64,000 nucleotides of DNA from Penicillus capitatus (lineage: Eukaryota; Chlorophyta). The notes beneath the pieces were generated by a model. The model was not told the origin of the DNA. It worked only from the letters and a program-made list of their open reading frames with translations, and made no database searches. The position numbers were made by a program, and so were the translations under genes. The number at the start of each line of letters is the position of its first letter. Positions within the stretch are counted from its first letter, which is position 1. The DNA lies in assembly GCA_965649825.1 (NCBI GenBank), contig OZ287707.1, positions 124,001 through 188,000 on the forward strand, read 5' to 3'. Of this stretch, positions 11,756 through 21,203 are shown piece after piece.

Positions 11756-13994
11756 TCACTCCGACTTTCCTTCGCGGAATCGAATTTTGGTTCTCGATGA
11801 TCCGCCTTCGCCATCGAACAGCATAGATCCTCCGGCAGCAGCATTCATTCCTCCCCGACGCCCCAGACGGTCCAAGACATTCTCTGCAGGTGATGCACAC
11901 GGTCGGCAAACAGGTGGTCGATTGGCACAGAAGAGCACCTCGTGGTTGTTGTGGCATGTCATCGTCCAGTCCAAACGGATCGGCATCAAATTCCACAGGT
12001 CCTGTCCGAACGGCTTCGGTTGGCTCTTCTGCCCCTTTGAAGCCTGTATCCGCTTTGAATTTTCCTGTCTGGATTCCTTCTCCGTCCTCCGCTTCGTACG
12101 TATCGTCGTCTTTCGGTTTCTTAGGCTTGTACAGTCCAGATCCGCGATCAAGGAACAGCGGTTTGTCGTAGACATTGTATCCATCTTCAGGACCGAAGCC
12201 TGCAACACATTATCCACAAATAGCCGATGACAGCGCAGTCCATCATTGTTGCTGTCTCGCCTGTTGTCATGCCTCTCTCTTGGTTGAAGAGTCGCGAATC
12301 GTACATGGCTTCTCCTGCATTCGTTTGAACCTTTGCCATACCGAGGGCAATCTTTTCGCTGATGTCTCTTTCTCTGTCTCTTGTGATCTTGCTCTTCTTT
12401 GTGCCCTTGGCATCTCTGGCCTCCAATCTAAAGGTCGGCACGTAAAGATCACAAACACTGTACCAGTTATCATCACCTTCTTTCCCTTTCCCGTTCCCTT
12501 CTTCTCTCCTCGCGGATCTCATCTCTCCGTTTCTTTTCGGAAATCTCTTCTCTCTTCGTATCGCCATCATATCTGCGATCGTCATCACGACGATGATCAC
12601 TGGAACGTTCTCTTCGGCTGCTGCGTCTGCTCTTTCTGTGAGGAGAACTGCTTGCGGAAGAGTTTGCTTCGGGCTTGATGGGAACGGCATCTGAGAAATC
12701 AGACAGACACATCTTCAGGCATCAGACGGCAGTGTGCACGACGGTCTGTACCATCTACGCGTTCGTTCAGCGGCATACCACCGTGTTCCATTCTTGCTTT
12801 CTGTGCCAGTTCGCGCAACTCCTTCTCCTTTTTCTCTTTCTCTCGTGCCATGAGCTCTCGTTGCACCTGAACAGGCATGACGTGACATCCTGTACCATTC
12901 CTCTCTTAGTGATCCGCCAACCTTGTTTCTCATGTGTAGTGCTTCTCTGGCTTTGTGCTCTGCTGAATACAGAGATTCCGTAAATGCTGCGAACTTCTCA
13001 CTGACGGTCGTTTCCTGCAATCCTCGACCATCCGCTGCCAATCTCTTGTCCAAGGGGATCGTGTATCCCTACAAAACGCGTGTTACGTTCACTGTCGCGA
13101 TCACGGCATGGAATCCATCGCAGGCGCTATGCTGTTGTTACCTTTTGATTTTTCCAGTTGCTAATGCACGGCGGAATTTTCCAATCCTGTTGATCTTGAT
13201 GCGTCACTTTTCTTGGAGGTGAATGCAGAATCGGAACGGGTGGATCGCCAGGACCCTTAGGCACACGGATGTGTCGAAACTTGGGCGGATCTAATGGATC
13301 TTGCGGCATTTCATGCAACCGGACGATTCTCTGAGAGCATCCCGAATTAAACTACACAGCACACAACAGCTGCCGATCACACATTCCATAAATCGATCAG
13401 CTTTACTCGATGGCCCTGTTGCGAAGGAGTGTACTTAATGAGGTGCGATGGTCCAGCCTTCGGTCCGATCGTCTTCGGATTGGCAGCCTGTATCTTCTTA
13501 TCAACGACTCTCTGTAGATGTTGCCATGTGTCTCGTGCTGTCTCCATCTCCTCATCATCCCTGTCTTTATCCCCAGCCTGAAGAAGATAATGGCATTCTC
13601 TTCCATGGGCGAGGTATCTATTTATTACGACGAGTTTGTTCAGTTCGTCGACTTTTGGCACGATATCGGAGTGTTTGGCGAAGACAGTCTTGTCTCGATT
13701 CTGCCCTTGTTTTACGAGAGCGTCGTAATTGACTTCGCCGTCTGCATCGACGGTGACCGCCAGCGTCTTGGCCACCTCTTTCTCTCTGCCCATGCCAAGC
13801 GGATATTGCGCAACCGGTATCTCGGGAAAGGCACCGCCATCGCCAAAGTCGCTTTCTTTTCGAGGAACAAACTCTGTCCTGCGCAGATACGGCGGCGGCT
13901 CTATGAATCCAACACGAACAACGGCTGTCGATTCGCTGCCCTCTCTGTCTGGCAGCGCGCGCTGTGGAGCAGGCAACGAATGTAACAACGACAT
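11756..13994 (-). CDS. SNW1: SNW-domain splicing and transcription factor (SKIP/Prp45)
   Basis: Spliceosome component that stays through activation and catalysis. ATG at 13994, reading leftward in several exons. Diagnostic blocks in order: DFGDGGAFPEIPVAQYPLGMG and YDALVKQGQNRDKTVF (13.6-13.9 kb), IKYTPSQQG (13.4 kb), DPLDPPKFRHIRVPKGPG.PPVPILHSP and WKIPPCISNWKN (the SNW motif region, 13.13-13.3 kb), LDKRLAADGRGLQ (12.9-13.05 kb), a charged RE/RS-rich stretch (12.47-12.71 kb), RDISEKIALGMA with YDSRLFNQERGM (12.27-12.4 kb), YNVYDKPLF, EFDADPFGLDD, and a plant-like Gly-rich tail ending at 11756. The internal segment read through at about 13560-13620 keeps frame and is probably a short intron. 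Start is 53 bp from the divergent VTT gene. Confidence 0.93.
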
Positions 13995-14047
13995 TTTGTC
14001 TCAAACGTACGTCATAAACAAATGGCCGTTTTTCGTTTTTTTCAAAG

Positions 14048-15073
14048 ATGAGTATTATCGATGCTTCAAAGGGACGTCTACGGAGGGAAGGCTCAACTAC
14101 TATCGCAGGAATAAGTGTCTTTCCAGATGACAATACCAGCTGTCCTCTCAAGACAGAGAGGGTCGCCACTCAGCCAAAAAGTGCAATACCAGCCAGTATC
14201 GAAGGCATAGACGAACGTGTGGTCTGTCTGCGCTGACAGGAAGTTGTTATGGAATGCGCACAGTCTTGTTCATCTTCCTGCTCTCTGGCATACTCACAGC
14301 ACTTCTCTTTTTTGATAAGAGCAAGCTACAGAGCATCGCTATGTCTCTGGAAGAGAATCAGAATGGACTGGGGATGCCAATATTCTTTGGACTGATTGTC
14401 GTTGCAGTCATGTGCTTTGTACCCGGGCCCATTATGGCCACCTTCGCTGGAGCATTGTACGGATGTGTGCTCGGGTCTTTACTCGTCTGGTCGGCAGGTG
14501 AACACAACAGAGTTTCTCACTCTTTCTAATCACACTTTCGTGTTTTCGAAGGGACGCTGAGTCAAAGCTTAACATTTGTACTGGGCAAATATCTTCTGAG
14601 AGATGCCTTGGTCGCGTTTGTGTCAAAGCGGTATAAGTCGTTTCAGACCATCGATGCAGCTATTGCCCAACAAGGTATGTGTGTTCTCACGCATTCTTCA
14701 TGTGTCTCACACACGTCACATCATGAATGGATGCACAGGATGGAAAATCATTCTATTGCTGCGTTTGTCTCCCGTTCTTCCTGACAGTGTGCTGAACTAT
14801 GTGCTGGCAGCGACCTCGATTTCTTATGTCTCTTATGCCATTTCATCATCTGTTGCCATTCTGCCATGGACCATCGTGTATGCCTATCTGGGATCTGTTG
14901 CGACAGATGTCTCTGCAGCAGCCAGTGGCAACGGAGGCGTTCATTGGGGATGGTTGACTGCACTGACGATCCTCTCTCTGATCTTGCTCGTGGTTTTTGG
15001 ATACTTTGTTACCCGAGCTGTTAAACGCACGCTGACGGAGGTGTTGGATGACAAATCGAAGAGCGTTGCTTAA
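14048..15073 (+). CDS. VTT/SNARE-associated (DedA/TVP38/TMEM41-type) membrane protein
   Basis: Polytopic protein of the VTT family, whose eukaryotic members (TMEM41B, VMP1, TMEM64, Tvp38) are lipid scramblases or secretory-membrane proteins. Exons 14048-14216, 14264-14497, 14552-14674 and 14739-15073 give about 286 aa. A 50-residue hydrophilic N-terminus precedes a first membrane span at LFIFLLSGILTALLFF. The family core follows: VPGPIMATFAGALYG with re-entrant hydrophobic loops, LGKYLLRD, and LLLRLSPVLPDSVLNYVLAATSISYVSY. Two C-terminal spans and a basic tail complete it. The intron at 14217-14263 was chosen because it is GT-AG, 47 nt, and keeps frame. A truncated copy of the 3' end of this gene lies at 36566-36640. 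Confidence 0.85.
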
Positions 15074-15335
15074 AATTGTAAATAATAGATGAACCGAAAT
15101 CTAGGCTTCATAGACAGTAACCACAACACCGATCTGTGCTTAAATAGCATGTCACCGCCGTCTTGATACTCTAGATACCCGGCGAGACAATAGGTAACAA
15201 GAAGCGACCGTAGACGGTCTGGCGCTGACGCGCCTGGGCCGGTGCTTAGAGGTCAGCGGCGATTTCCAAGGCTCGCGGCATCAAAGTGACGCTATCGAGC
15301 ACAGCCCTTAGCCCCTCTCGGTCATTTGAAGAGAG
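15074..15335. other. Non-coding stretch, nothing recognised
   Basis: Follows the VTT stop and precedes the helicase relic. The first 20 bp match sequence at 36620-36640 (copied 3' UTR). No convincing coding, tRNA or repeat signal was seen in the rest. Confidence 0.4.
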
Positions 15336-16480
15336 CAAAGGAAAAATAGCGGCATTAAATGAACTGGTATCTTATGCCAGACAGAATGGTTTCCAAACGT
15401 TGATTCTCATTTAGATCCAAACAATTCCGGTATTGTGCTAAGTAAGAGACGTCATCAGTATTGAACCCACAGTCCTCGGCAAAACATTGGCGTTCTTAAT
15501 TCCAATCTTGGTACCAGATCGCAAAGAAACCCGTGGCCTGCATTCAAGTCCCCATGATCAGTCCTCGTGCGAACTCTCCATCCAATCGTACCAGACTTTC
15601 ATCCATCTAAAAACTGCTTCGATCACAAAGAACAGCTATTAGCATTTTTGCTGCACAAGGCGCCGAGAAAGAAGCTCGAAAACGGAATACCAGATGTGTT
15701 GTCTTGCACCCCATACAGCGTGCTCAAAAAGATCAATAGAGATAGCATGGAGCTGTCGCATGTTCGTTTTCTCATTCTGAATAAATCAGATCGTCTGTTC
15801 TCAAAAGAGACAGATCTGGAAAAGATCTCGCAAACATGAAGCACTATGTGGCCCAATTAGATTTGATAGTGACAGCTTGTCCAAGAAAGGAGTCGGTGAA
15901 AGCCATGCTTTCAGCCACCTATCCACCCAACGTGTCCGACATTGCGAACAATGTTGTAGTCAATCCAATTCGTGTTGCTGTCGGCAAGAAAGACGTCGCC
16001 GTGTCAACTGTGAGACAGCATTTGGTGTATACTGGCTGTGAAGGAGGGAAAGTCTTTGCCATTTCGGTAGATCTTTGCAGAAGGCATCTCGCCGTCCGTT
16101 TTCATCTTTATCGACACAAAGAGTCGTGCAAGTGCTCTACTGTCCGAACTGAGATAGGCGGAATCTGTGCAGAATGCACCATTCAGAAATAGAGATCCGT
16201 CAAAGAAATCGGATTCTGCAACGGTTTCGGGATGGCGCAGTTTGGATTCTGATTGCGACTGATCTCGTTTCAAGAGGAATCGGACTTTGTGGGAGTGCAC
16301 AAGGTCATCAACTGTGATTTTCCAAAGTCGACGACAGACGACATTCGCAGAATTGGCAGAACTGGCCGGGCTGGGAATCCTGGTTTCGTTAGTCCTCATC
16401 AATGACCTCTTTGGGCCATCCTTCTTGAATCTAGGTGTGAGCCATAAGTTCTTTGCAGACAGTGACGAAGGGTTGCGTCC
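15336..16480 (+). pseudogene. Decayed DEAD-box RNA helicase, DDX52/ROK1 type
   Basis: Fragments in changing frames follow DDX52/ROK1 in order. First comes a Q-motif-like NGFQTLI...IQTIPVL, then motif I as PTVLGKTLAFLIPIL (15470-15515; the usual Ser/Gly of the P-loop is replaced), then a relic of SPTRELAIQSYQTF near 15560-15600. Motif II reads FLILNKSDRLF (15770-15800) where DEADRLF is expected. Next come motif III as MLSATYPPNV with SVSIG-like VNPIRVAVGKKD..VSTVRQHLVYTG (15900-16050), and finally [30 protein letters not shown] (16296-16380). Several stops and frameshifts separate these blocks and no splice pattern repairs them. ROK1 acts in 18S rRNA processing, so an intact copy should exist elsewhere. 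Confidence 0.8.
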
Positions 16481-16760
16481 GACCCATCGACAACTTCATC
16501 AAGGATTCAGTGGCGCATGCGTCACAAAATATAGGAAGTGAGGATGACTAATGTCAAGTGAAGCAGACGGCATCCAAACGCACTTCTCTGGACTCGAACC
16601 ATCACTGCATTCCATCTGCATAGTTTGATGCTGACGTGTCATTTTGTTCGATCTGCTGTAGTACAGCAAGTTCTACTACGAATTTGATCAACACGTGCCA
16701 TCGCAACCTACCACATGGGTTAAAAGTCGGCGTTGTTTCCATCTCTCCGTGTCAGTCGCG

Positions 16761-17134
16761 ATGTCTTCTGGTCTTATTCGCATTTTAGCCCTCTGTGCCC
16801 TTGTTGTTCTTTTGTCTCCAGTTAGCGCTGCGAGAGACAAAACCATGAAACTCGCCAACGATGACGGAACAGGATACAAGGCGAGCTGTTCTCTGTCGGC
16901 ACATCCGCTGACGATCTTTGCAGGAAATAGCGCGTCAACTTCTCTACACGACTGACAAGGTTATAAATTGCGTCGAAGAAGTAAGTCGCTCAGTCTATTT
17001 CTCGCGTACGGAACGCGATGCTGTGTCGATGTACACAGTATGGCGAGTGCCAAACGCAGTGGGATTGTTGCGATTCCCATCACAGCACATGTACGTTCTA
17101 CGACGATGCTTACAGGTGCAGACTCTATCCTTAG
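16761..17134 (+). CDS. Small secreted cysteine-rich peptide, knottin-like cysteine spacing
   Basis: ATG at 16761 opens a classic signal peptide: a short basic start, then LALCALVVLLSPVSA, with likely cleavage after the Ala-rich end near residue 24. Exons as read: 16761-16880, 16924-16980 and 17039-17134 (stop TAG), about 90 aa in all. The first intron, 16881-16923, needs a GC donor; the second, 16981-17038, is 58 nt with GTAAGT. After splicing, the C-terminal 35 residues contain six cysteines in the order C-x6-C-x5-CC-x6-C-x8-C. This C-C-CC-C-C order is that of inhibitor-cystine-knot (knottin) folds, found in protease inhibitors, defence peptides and many other secreted peptides. Without splicing, the first frame gives only a 65-residue protein. 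No family was recognised and no activity should be assumed. Confidence 0.5.
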
Positions 17135-17642
17135 AAGCGGACTTTTTCGAACCCTGCCAAGCGTCTGTCCTTTTTTGCAAACTTCACTACGCTTGTGCTT
17201 TGGGCATGCTTTTTCCTTTGCGTTACAGCAGTTGTTGTCTGTCAAATTGCAAAACGAACTCTGATCTCAAGCAGTCGTTACCGAGGATGCGATTATTCTT
17301 TGCTGTCTCAGCAGTATCGTACACATGTCAAACGCATCGCGTAACGACTTTCTAAAATGCGGCATCGAAACTGTCGCCGGTCGGTCGAGCAGAAAACGAA
17401 ACACAGCGGAAGACTTCTTACAACTGTTGGAGCAAGGTCCTGAGTGATCAGAATGCGTCGTTTTAGTATGTCCGTAGTGACGCGACATGTCTAGGCAGTT
17501 GAGTCATCCTAGCGCCAAAGCCAGAGAAGAGGGCCTCGGATGACTCAACTAGCACCCACTGAACTGTGAACCCCTTAACAACGAGGCAGTGTCACTTCGC
17601 TCGGCGACAGAAACGTTGTTCAAGTGGCGGAATCATCTCGAC
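17135..17642. other. Non-coding stretch with an inverted repeat
   Basis: No coding sequence could be supported. The only structure seen is the inverted repeat at 17498-17549, listed separately. Confidence 0.4.
17498..17549. repeat. Perfect 12-bp inverted repeat, 28-bp spacer
   Basis: GTTGAGTCATCC at 17498-17509 is exactly complementary to GGATGACTCAAC at 17538-17549. Each arm contains TGAGTCA or TGACTCA, the palindromic bZIP (AP-1/GCN4-type) core. It could be a hairpin, a paired binding site, or the ends of a small element. Confidence 0.55.
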
Positions 17643-19465
17643 TTAAGCAAGCATCTTCGCTCTCGTACAAATCCTTCGGCCATCAACATATTCTCCATGA
17701 CGAGCTGCCTGTCCGTAACCATCACAGTGATCGGGTAACAGCGCTTTCAACGATTTCGGCAGCTCGGCTCGGCCGATGTATGCAGGATTCATGGCAATAA
17801 AGCAGAGGTGCCCTCTTCCAGCGGCATCTCGATGCCATCTGCGGCAACGAAGCTCCATTTCGCTGAGTCGGATGCTTCTACCTTTCTTTGTCGATGTACT
17901 CGAGACCTCTTCCCGGCGGCAACGACTTGCGTTTCTGTACATAGGTGACGCACTTGTATTGTTTGGCACACACAGACGACATCACTTCCGGCACCAATCG
18001 ATTGAACTCGTCGAAACATCCCCAGGATCCAGAAGCAGGCAGACCCTTGAAGATATTTCTCATTGTCCGATTGTCCATTTGGGCCCACAGTTGAACACAG
18101 AGACCGATTTGTTCAGCTGTGCTGACAGATCTCTTTGCTTGCAGGTCCAGCAGGGGTCGTTCCGAGACAGAGCCAGTACGCTTGCGTGGCTGTGATGTAG
18201 ATCCGATCCGTCAGAGGTGTGATGACGAGACGAGCCCCGTTTCCGAGATACTCGTATCCGTAAGGAAAGGAAGCATCACAAGATTTTGATCTGGCAGTCG
18301 CCGATGGAACTGCCCCAATACGAGCGCATCTGACAGATTCACTGAAAACAGTCCACATTGTCTGCTCCTGCCTCCAGCACTCCTTGAACCATATCCCTCG
18401 AATGGGCATCGATGGTGTTCATATTCATAACCAGAGGACGACGTACGATCGAAGAAAAATCTTCCGCCGAGCACCCACCTTTTGCCGATCGACTTTTGAG
18501 AGTTCCGTCCGTGTGACTTTGATAAGACGCGTGAGTTGCTGAAGCTGAAAGTCGTTGTAGCGTTCTATGGCATCTTTCTTCCTCTTTGCATGACTTGAAA
18601 GGCCTTCTCGACCTCTTGGACCCAGAAGATCTGACTGACGACCAGAATGATCTGAGAAGGCCAGTTAAAGAGCCATTCATCTCGAGGCTTTGCTGAACAG
18701 GCCTCTAACGATTGTTTCAGCGCGAGGCGCAATTCTTCCGCATCTTCTGGACGATGTCGTTCATGTACTCTTCCACTTTGTTCTGCAAAGCGAGTACCGA
18801 TTTCCATGCAACGTATTCGGTGCCGATATAGGACACCATTCCCAAACCACTCGGACATCCATCCGTCAAATCTTGTCGAGCTTGAGCTTTTCTATCGCCT
18901 GAAAGCACTTGGACATGTGTGACTCATGATCTGAAGCAGCCCGCCAGTCGAGTCTTGTGAAAGAACTAATCGCCGTGTGCTAATTTTAACAGGACTGTTG
19001 CCATTGGCCAGAATGCCGAGGAGATCTGCTGTCGAGATGATGTAGAATCACGGGAAGATGCGCGATTTGCTTTCCATAAATTAGCCAATGCTTTCTTGTA
19101 GATCTCCAGCAGTGTCTGCTGTTTTTCGAAATATGACATCAAGCCGTCCTTATTGCAGCAGACCACACAGTTCTTAACACCTTTGAAACTTTCCAAAACA
19201 TGTTCTCGTTCCATTGCAGACTACCAGAACAGGACCTTACCAAAACGCTTACCTGTTTCACGTCCTTGTCAATCAGAGCGAACTGCGCCGCCGCTTCGGG
19301 AATGTGAACGTCGGCCAGACAGCCGAGTCCGGATCGGATGCCGAACAGCACAGGGAAACTCTGTCCGCAATGTATAATTACATACTTAGACGGGTACAAC
19401 AGAACAGTTCCCGTGTAAATACTCAGAATGACGTCAGTCCTCTCTTATGCCATCTTCGTGCATGA
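17643..19465 (-). pseudogene. Decayed axonemal-type dynein heavy chain (linker to AAA1 region)
   Basis: Reading leftward, fragments follow a dynein heavy chain in order. A linker piece IPEAAAQFALIDKD (about 19.3 kb) is followed by NCVVCCNKDGLMSYFEKQQTLLEIYKKALANFM and ESKSRIFP, where FPRFY is expected but a stop interrupts it, then FYIISTADLLGILANGNSP (18.98-19.08 kb). AAA1 begins [20 protein letters not shown] (18.2-18.25 kb) and reaches TPAGPA at about 18150, where the Walker A segment (GTGKTET) is missing. [17 protein letters not shown] follows in another frame, then, after a one-base shift, MRNIFKGLPASGSWGCFDEFNRLVPEV, then NPAYIGRAELPKSLKALLP and, shifted again, MENMLMAEGF (17.66 kb). 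Stops, frameshifts and loss of the nucleotide-binding loop show it is dead. Several small overlapping ORFs here are its remnants. Confidence 0.85.
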
Positions 19466-21203
19466 TGAGCCTCTCGCGCAACGCACGTCACAACTGCCTC
19501 GAACACGCGTGCACTTTGGCGCCGCCAGCTTTTTATCTTGAATCGTTAGCATTCAATGATGCGAGAAAAATGTCGACACACAATGCACAACCCGCACCTA
19601 TTTTCCCCCATCCAGACGTCCTCGTGATGTAGCGGAAAAGCACACTCGACTTTGCCGAAAGGGTCGGGTTTAATTTTGACGGGGAGTTGGAGCATTACGT
19701 CGTTCACTCCCGTGGCAGCGCGTGCCTGAGAGAGCGACGTAATCCTTACGGCAGGGACCTTCACTTACACCCCACGCCCGATGGCAGTCGATGTGACTTG
19801 GGAAGTTAAATCATCGGAAGTCGATACACGACGCGACAATGAGCGAGTCGACTGTGATATACCGCAGCCGTTAAGGTAAATACGACGGCCGTAAAAATCC
19901 TCTGTGGGCGGAGTGACGGGGATTCAACAGACTCTGGCGTGCCGCGAACGCGCCGACGCGTATGCGGAAGCGGAGGAACTGTATCGAGTCGAAGCTAAGA
20001 CTGATTACATGGCGCATACAATCGGTTAAGTACCCCTGGCACCCGCGGACCGCTGTCCCATCAGGAAGCGGACAGCCTGTCCGGTCCGCGGGGCCGCAAC
20101 CGTTGTCGCGTACCCGTCACGGAGCAACAATCTCATCTTATCCTTCGTTAAGACCCGTAGTCGCGACCATAACATGACAAAACAAGCTGCGCTGCCTGGC
20201 GACATGACAACACACCGAGTCACGTAACGCAGTACAATACCGTTGCGGCCCGTTGCGGCAGTGCGACGGATCTGTGCCACGTCTCGACGTGACAGTACCT
20301 GCGCGTCGCGTCGCCCGGCAGACAAAACGTAACACCGTTCGGCCGTAGACGTCGCGTGAAACGTCGTTGGTTTACTGGTTGAAATATGGGCGTCAACTTG
20401 TGAACGTAGACTCGGAACCAGAAACAGTCGCTATACAAAATGAGCAGTTGTGAAAAACTCTGCCATTCGAATCCGCATCTACGACGCTTCCCTGATCTTA
20501 TTTTTCAAGATTTGAACTCTTATCAAATAACTAGTGCCTGCACATTGTCATCCATCCCATGAACCTGATAACCGACGACTGGACGACAAAATGTGTCACA
20601 GTTTTCCACGTCGGTCTAACTGTGCGGGGAAGAAAAAGAAGTTATGATCGGCATATAGCCGTTAATTCGTTGGTTATTTGAGGTTCGGCGAGTTTGGGGA
20701 AGGATTTCTGATTGATGATAGATAGAAGTTAGAAAGGGATATGGTGTCGTTCTAACAAGCTGTGTCCCATGGATGTGGAATAGTTGTAGTCTCATTCTTG
20801 ATGATGATAGAGATGTTTGACATGAGGTTCGCTCTAGGAATGTGTCCCGGCTCGAGGAGGAGAAATGATAGCGCAGAATTGATGAGGAGTTCAATTTGCA
20901 GATGAGATCCAAAAGGACGCAAGTCCGACGAAAGTGCAGTACTGTTCAGTCGCATTCTTGGTGACACCATTGACACCGAATAATTCTATTAATTGGGACA
21001 CGGTTGTTACGGACACAAACGAAGGGCTCTTACAGATGCATCATGGCCTGTCTTAAGCAAACCAACTTCATGGCTTAACAACCAAACATACACCCGTTAT
21101 GTTTTGAATCGGACACAAAGAGAGGTCGAAAGAGAAGGTAGATCCTTCTCGACATGTAACGCAATGAAAACAAAATGGTTGATTAATTATTAAAGCTAGA
21201 GAA
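19466..21203. other. Gene-free interval, partly GC-rich, with one strong hairpin
   Basis: No coding sequence could be supported on either strand. About 19.9-20.35 kb is more GC-rich than the flanks and contains the hairpin at 20042-20092. From 20.5 kb the sequence turns AT-richer toward the 3' side of the first NACHT-HEAT gene. Confidence 0.45.
20042..20092. repeat. Long GC-rich hairpin
   Basis: Arm CCCGCGGACCGCTGTCC (20042-20058) pairs with GGACAGC (20070-20076) and GGTCCGCGGG (20083-20092). That makes 17 base pairs interrupted only by a 6-nt bulge, around an 11-nt loop. It could be a structured RNA, an element terminus or a cruciform. No family was recognised. Confidence 0.6.

Noticed and set aside
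12473-12712. Separate Arg/Glu-rich small ORF
   Set aside because: It is the charged region of SNW1 and joins flanking SNW1 exons.
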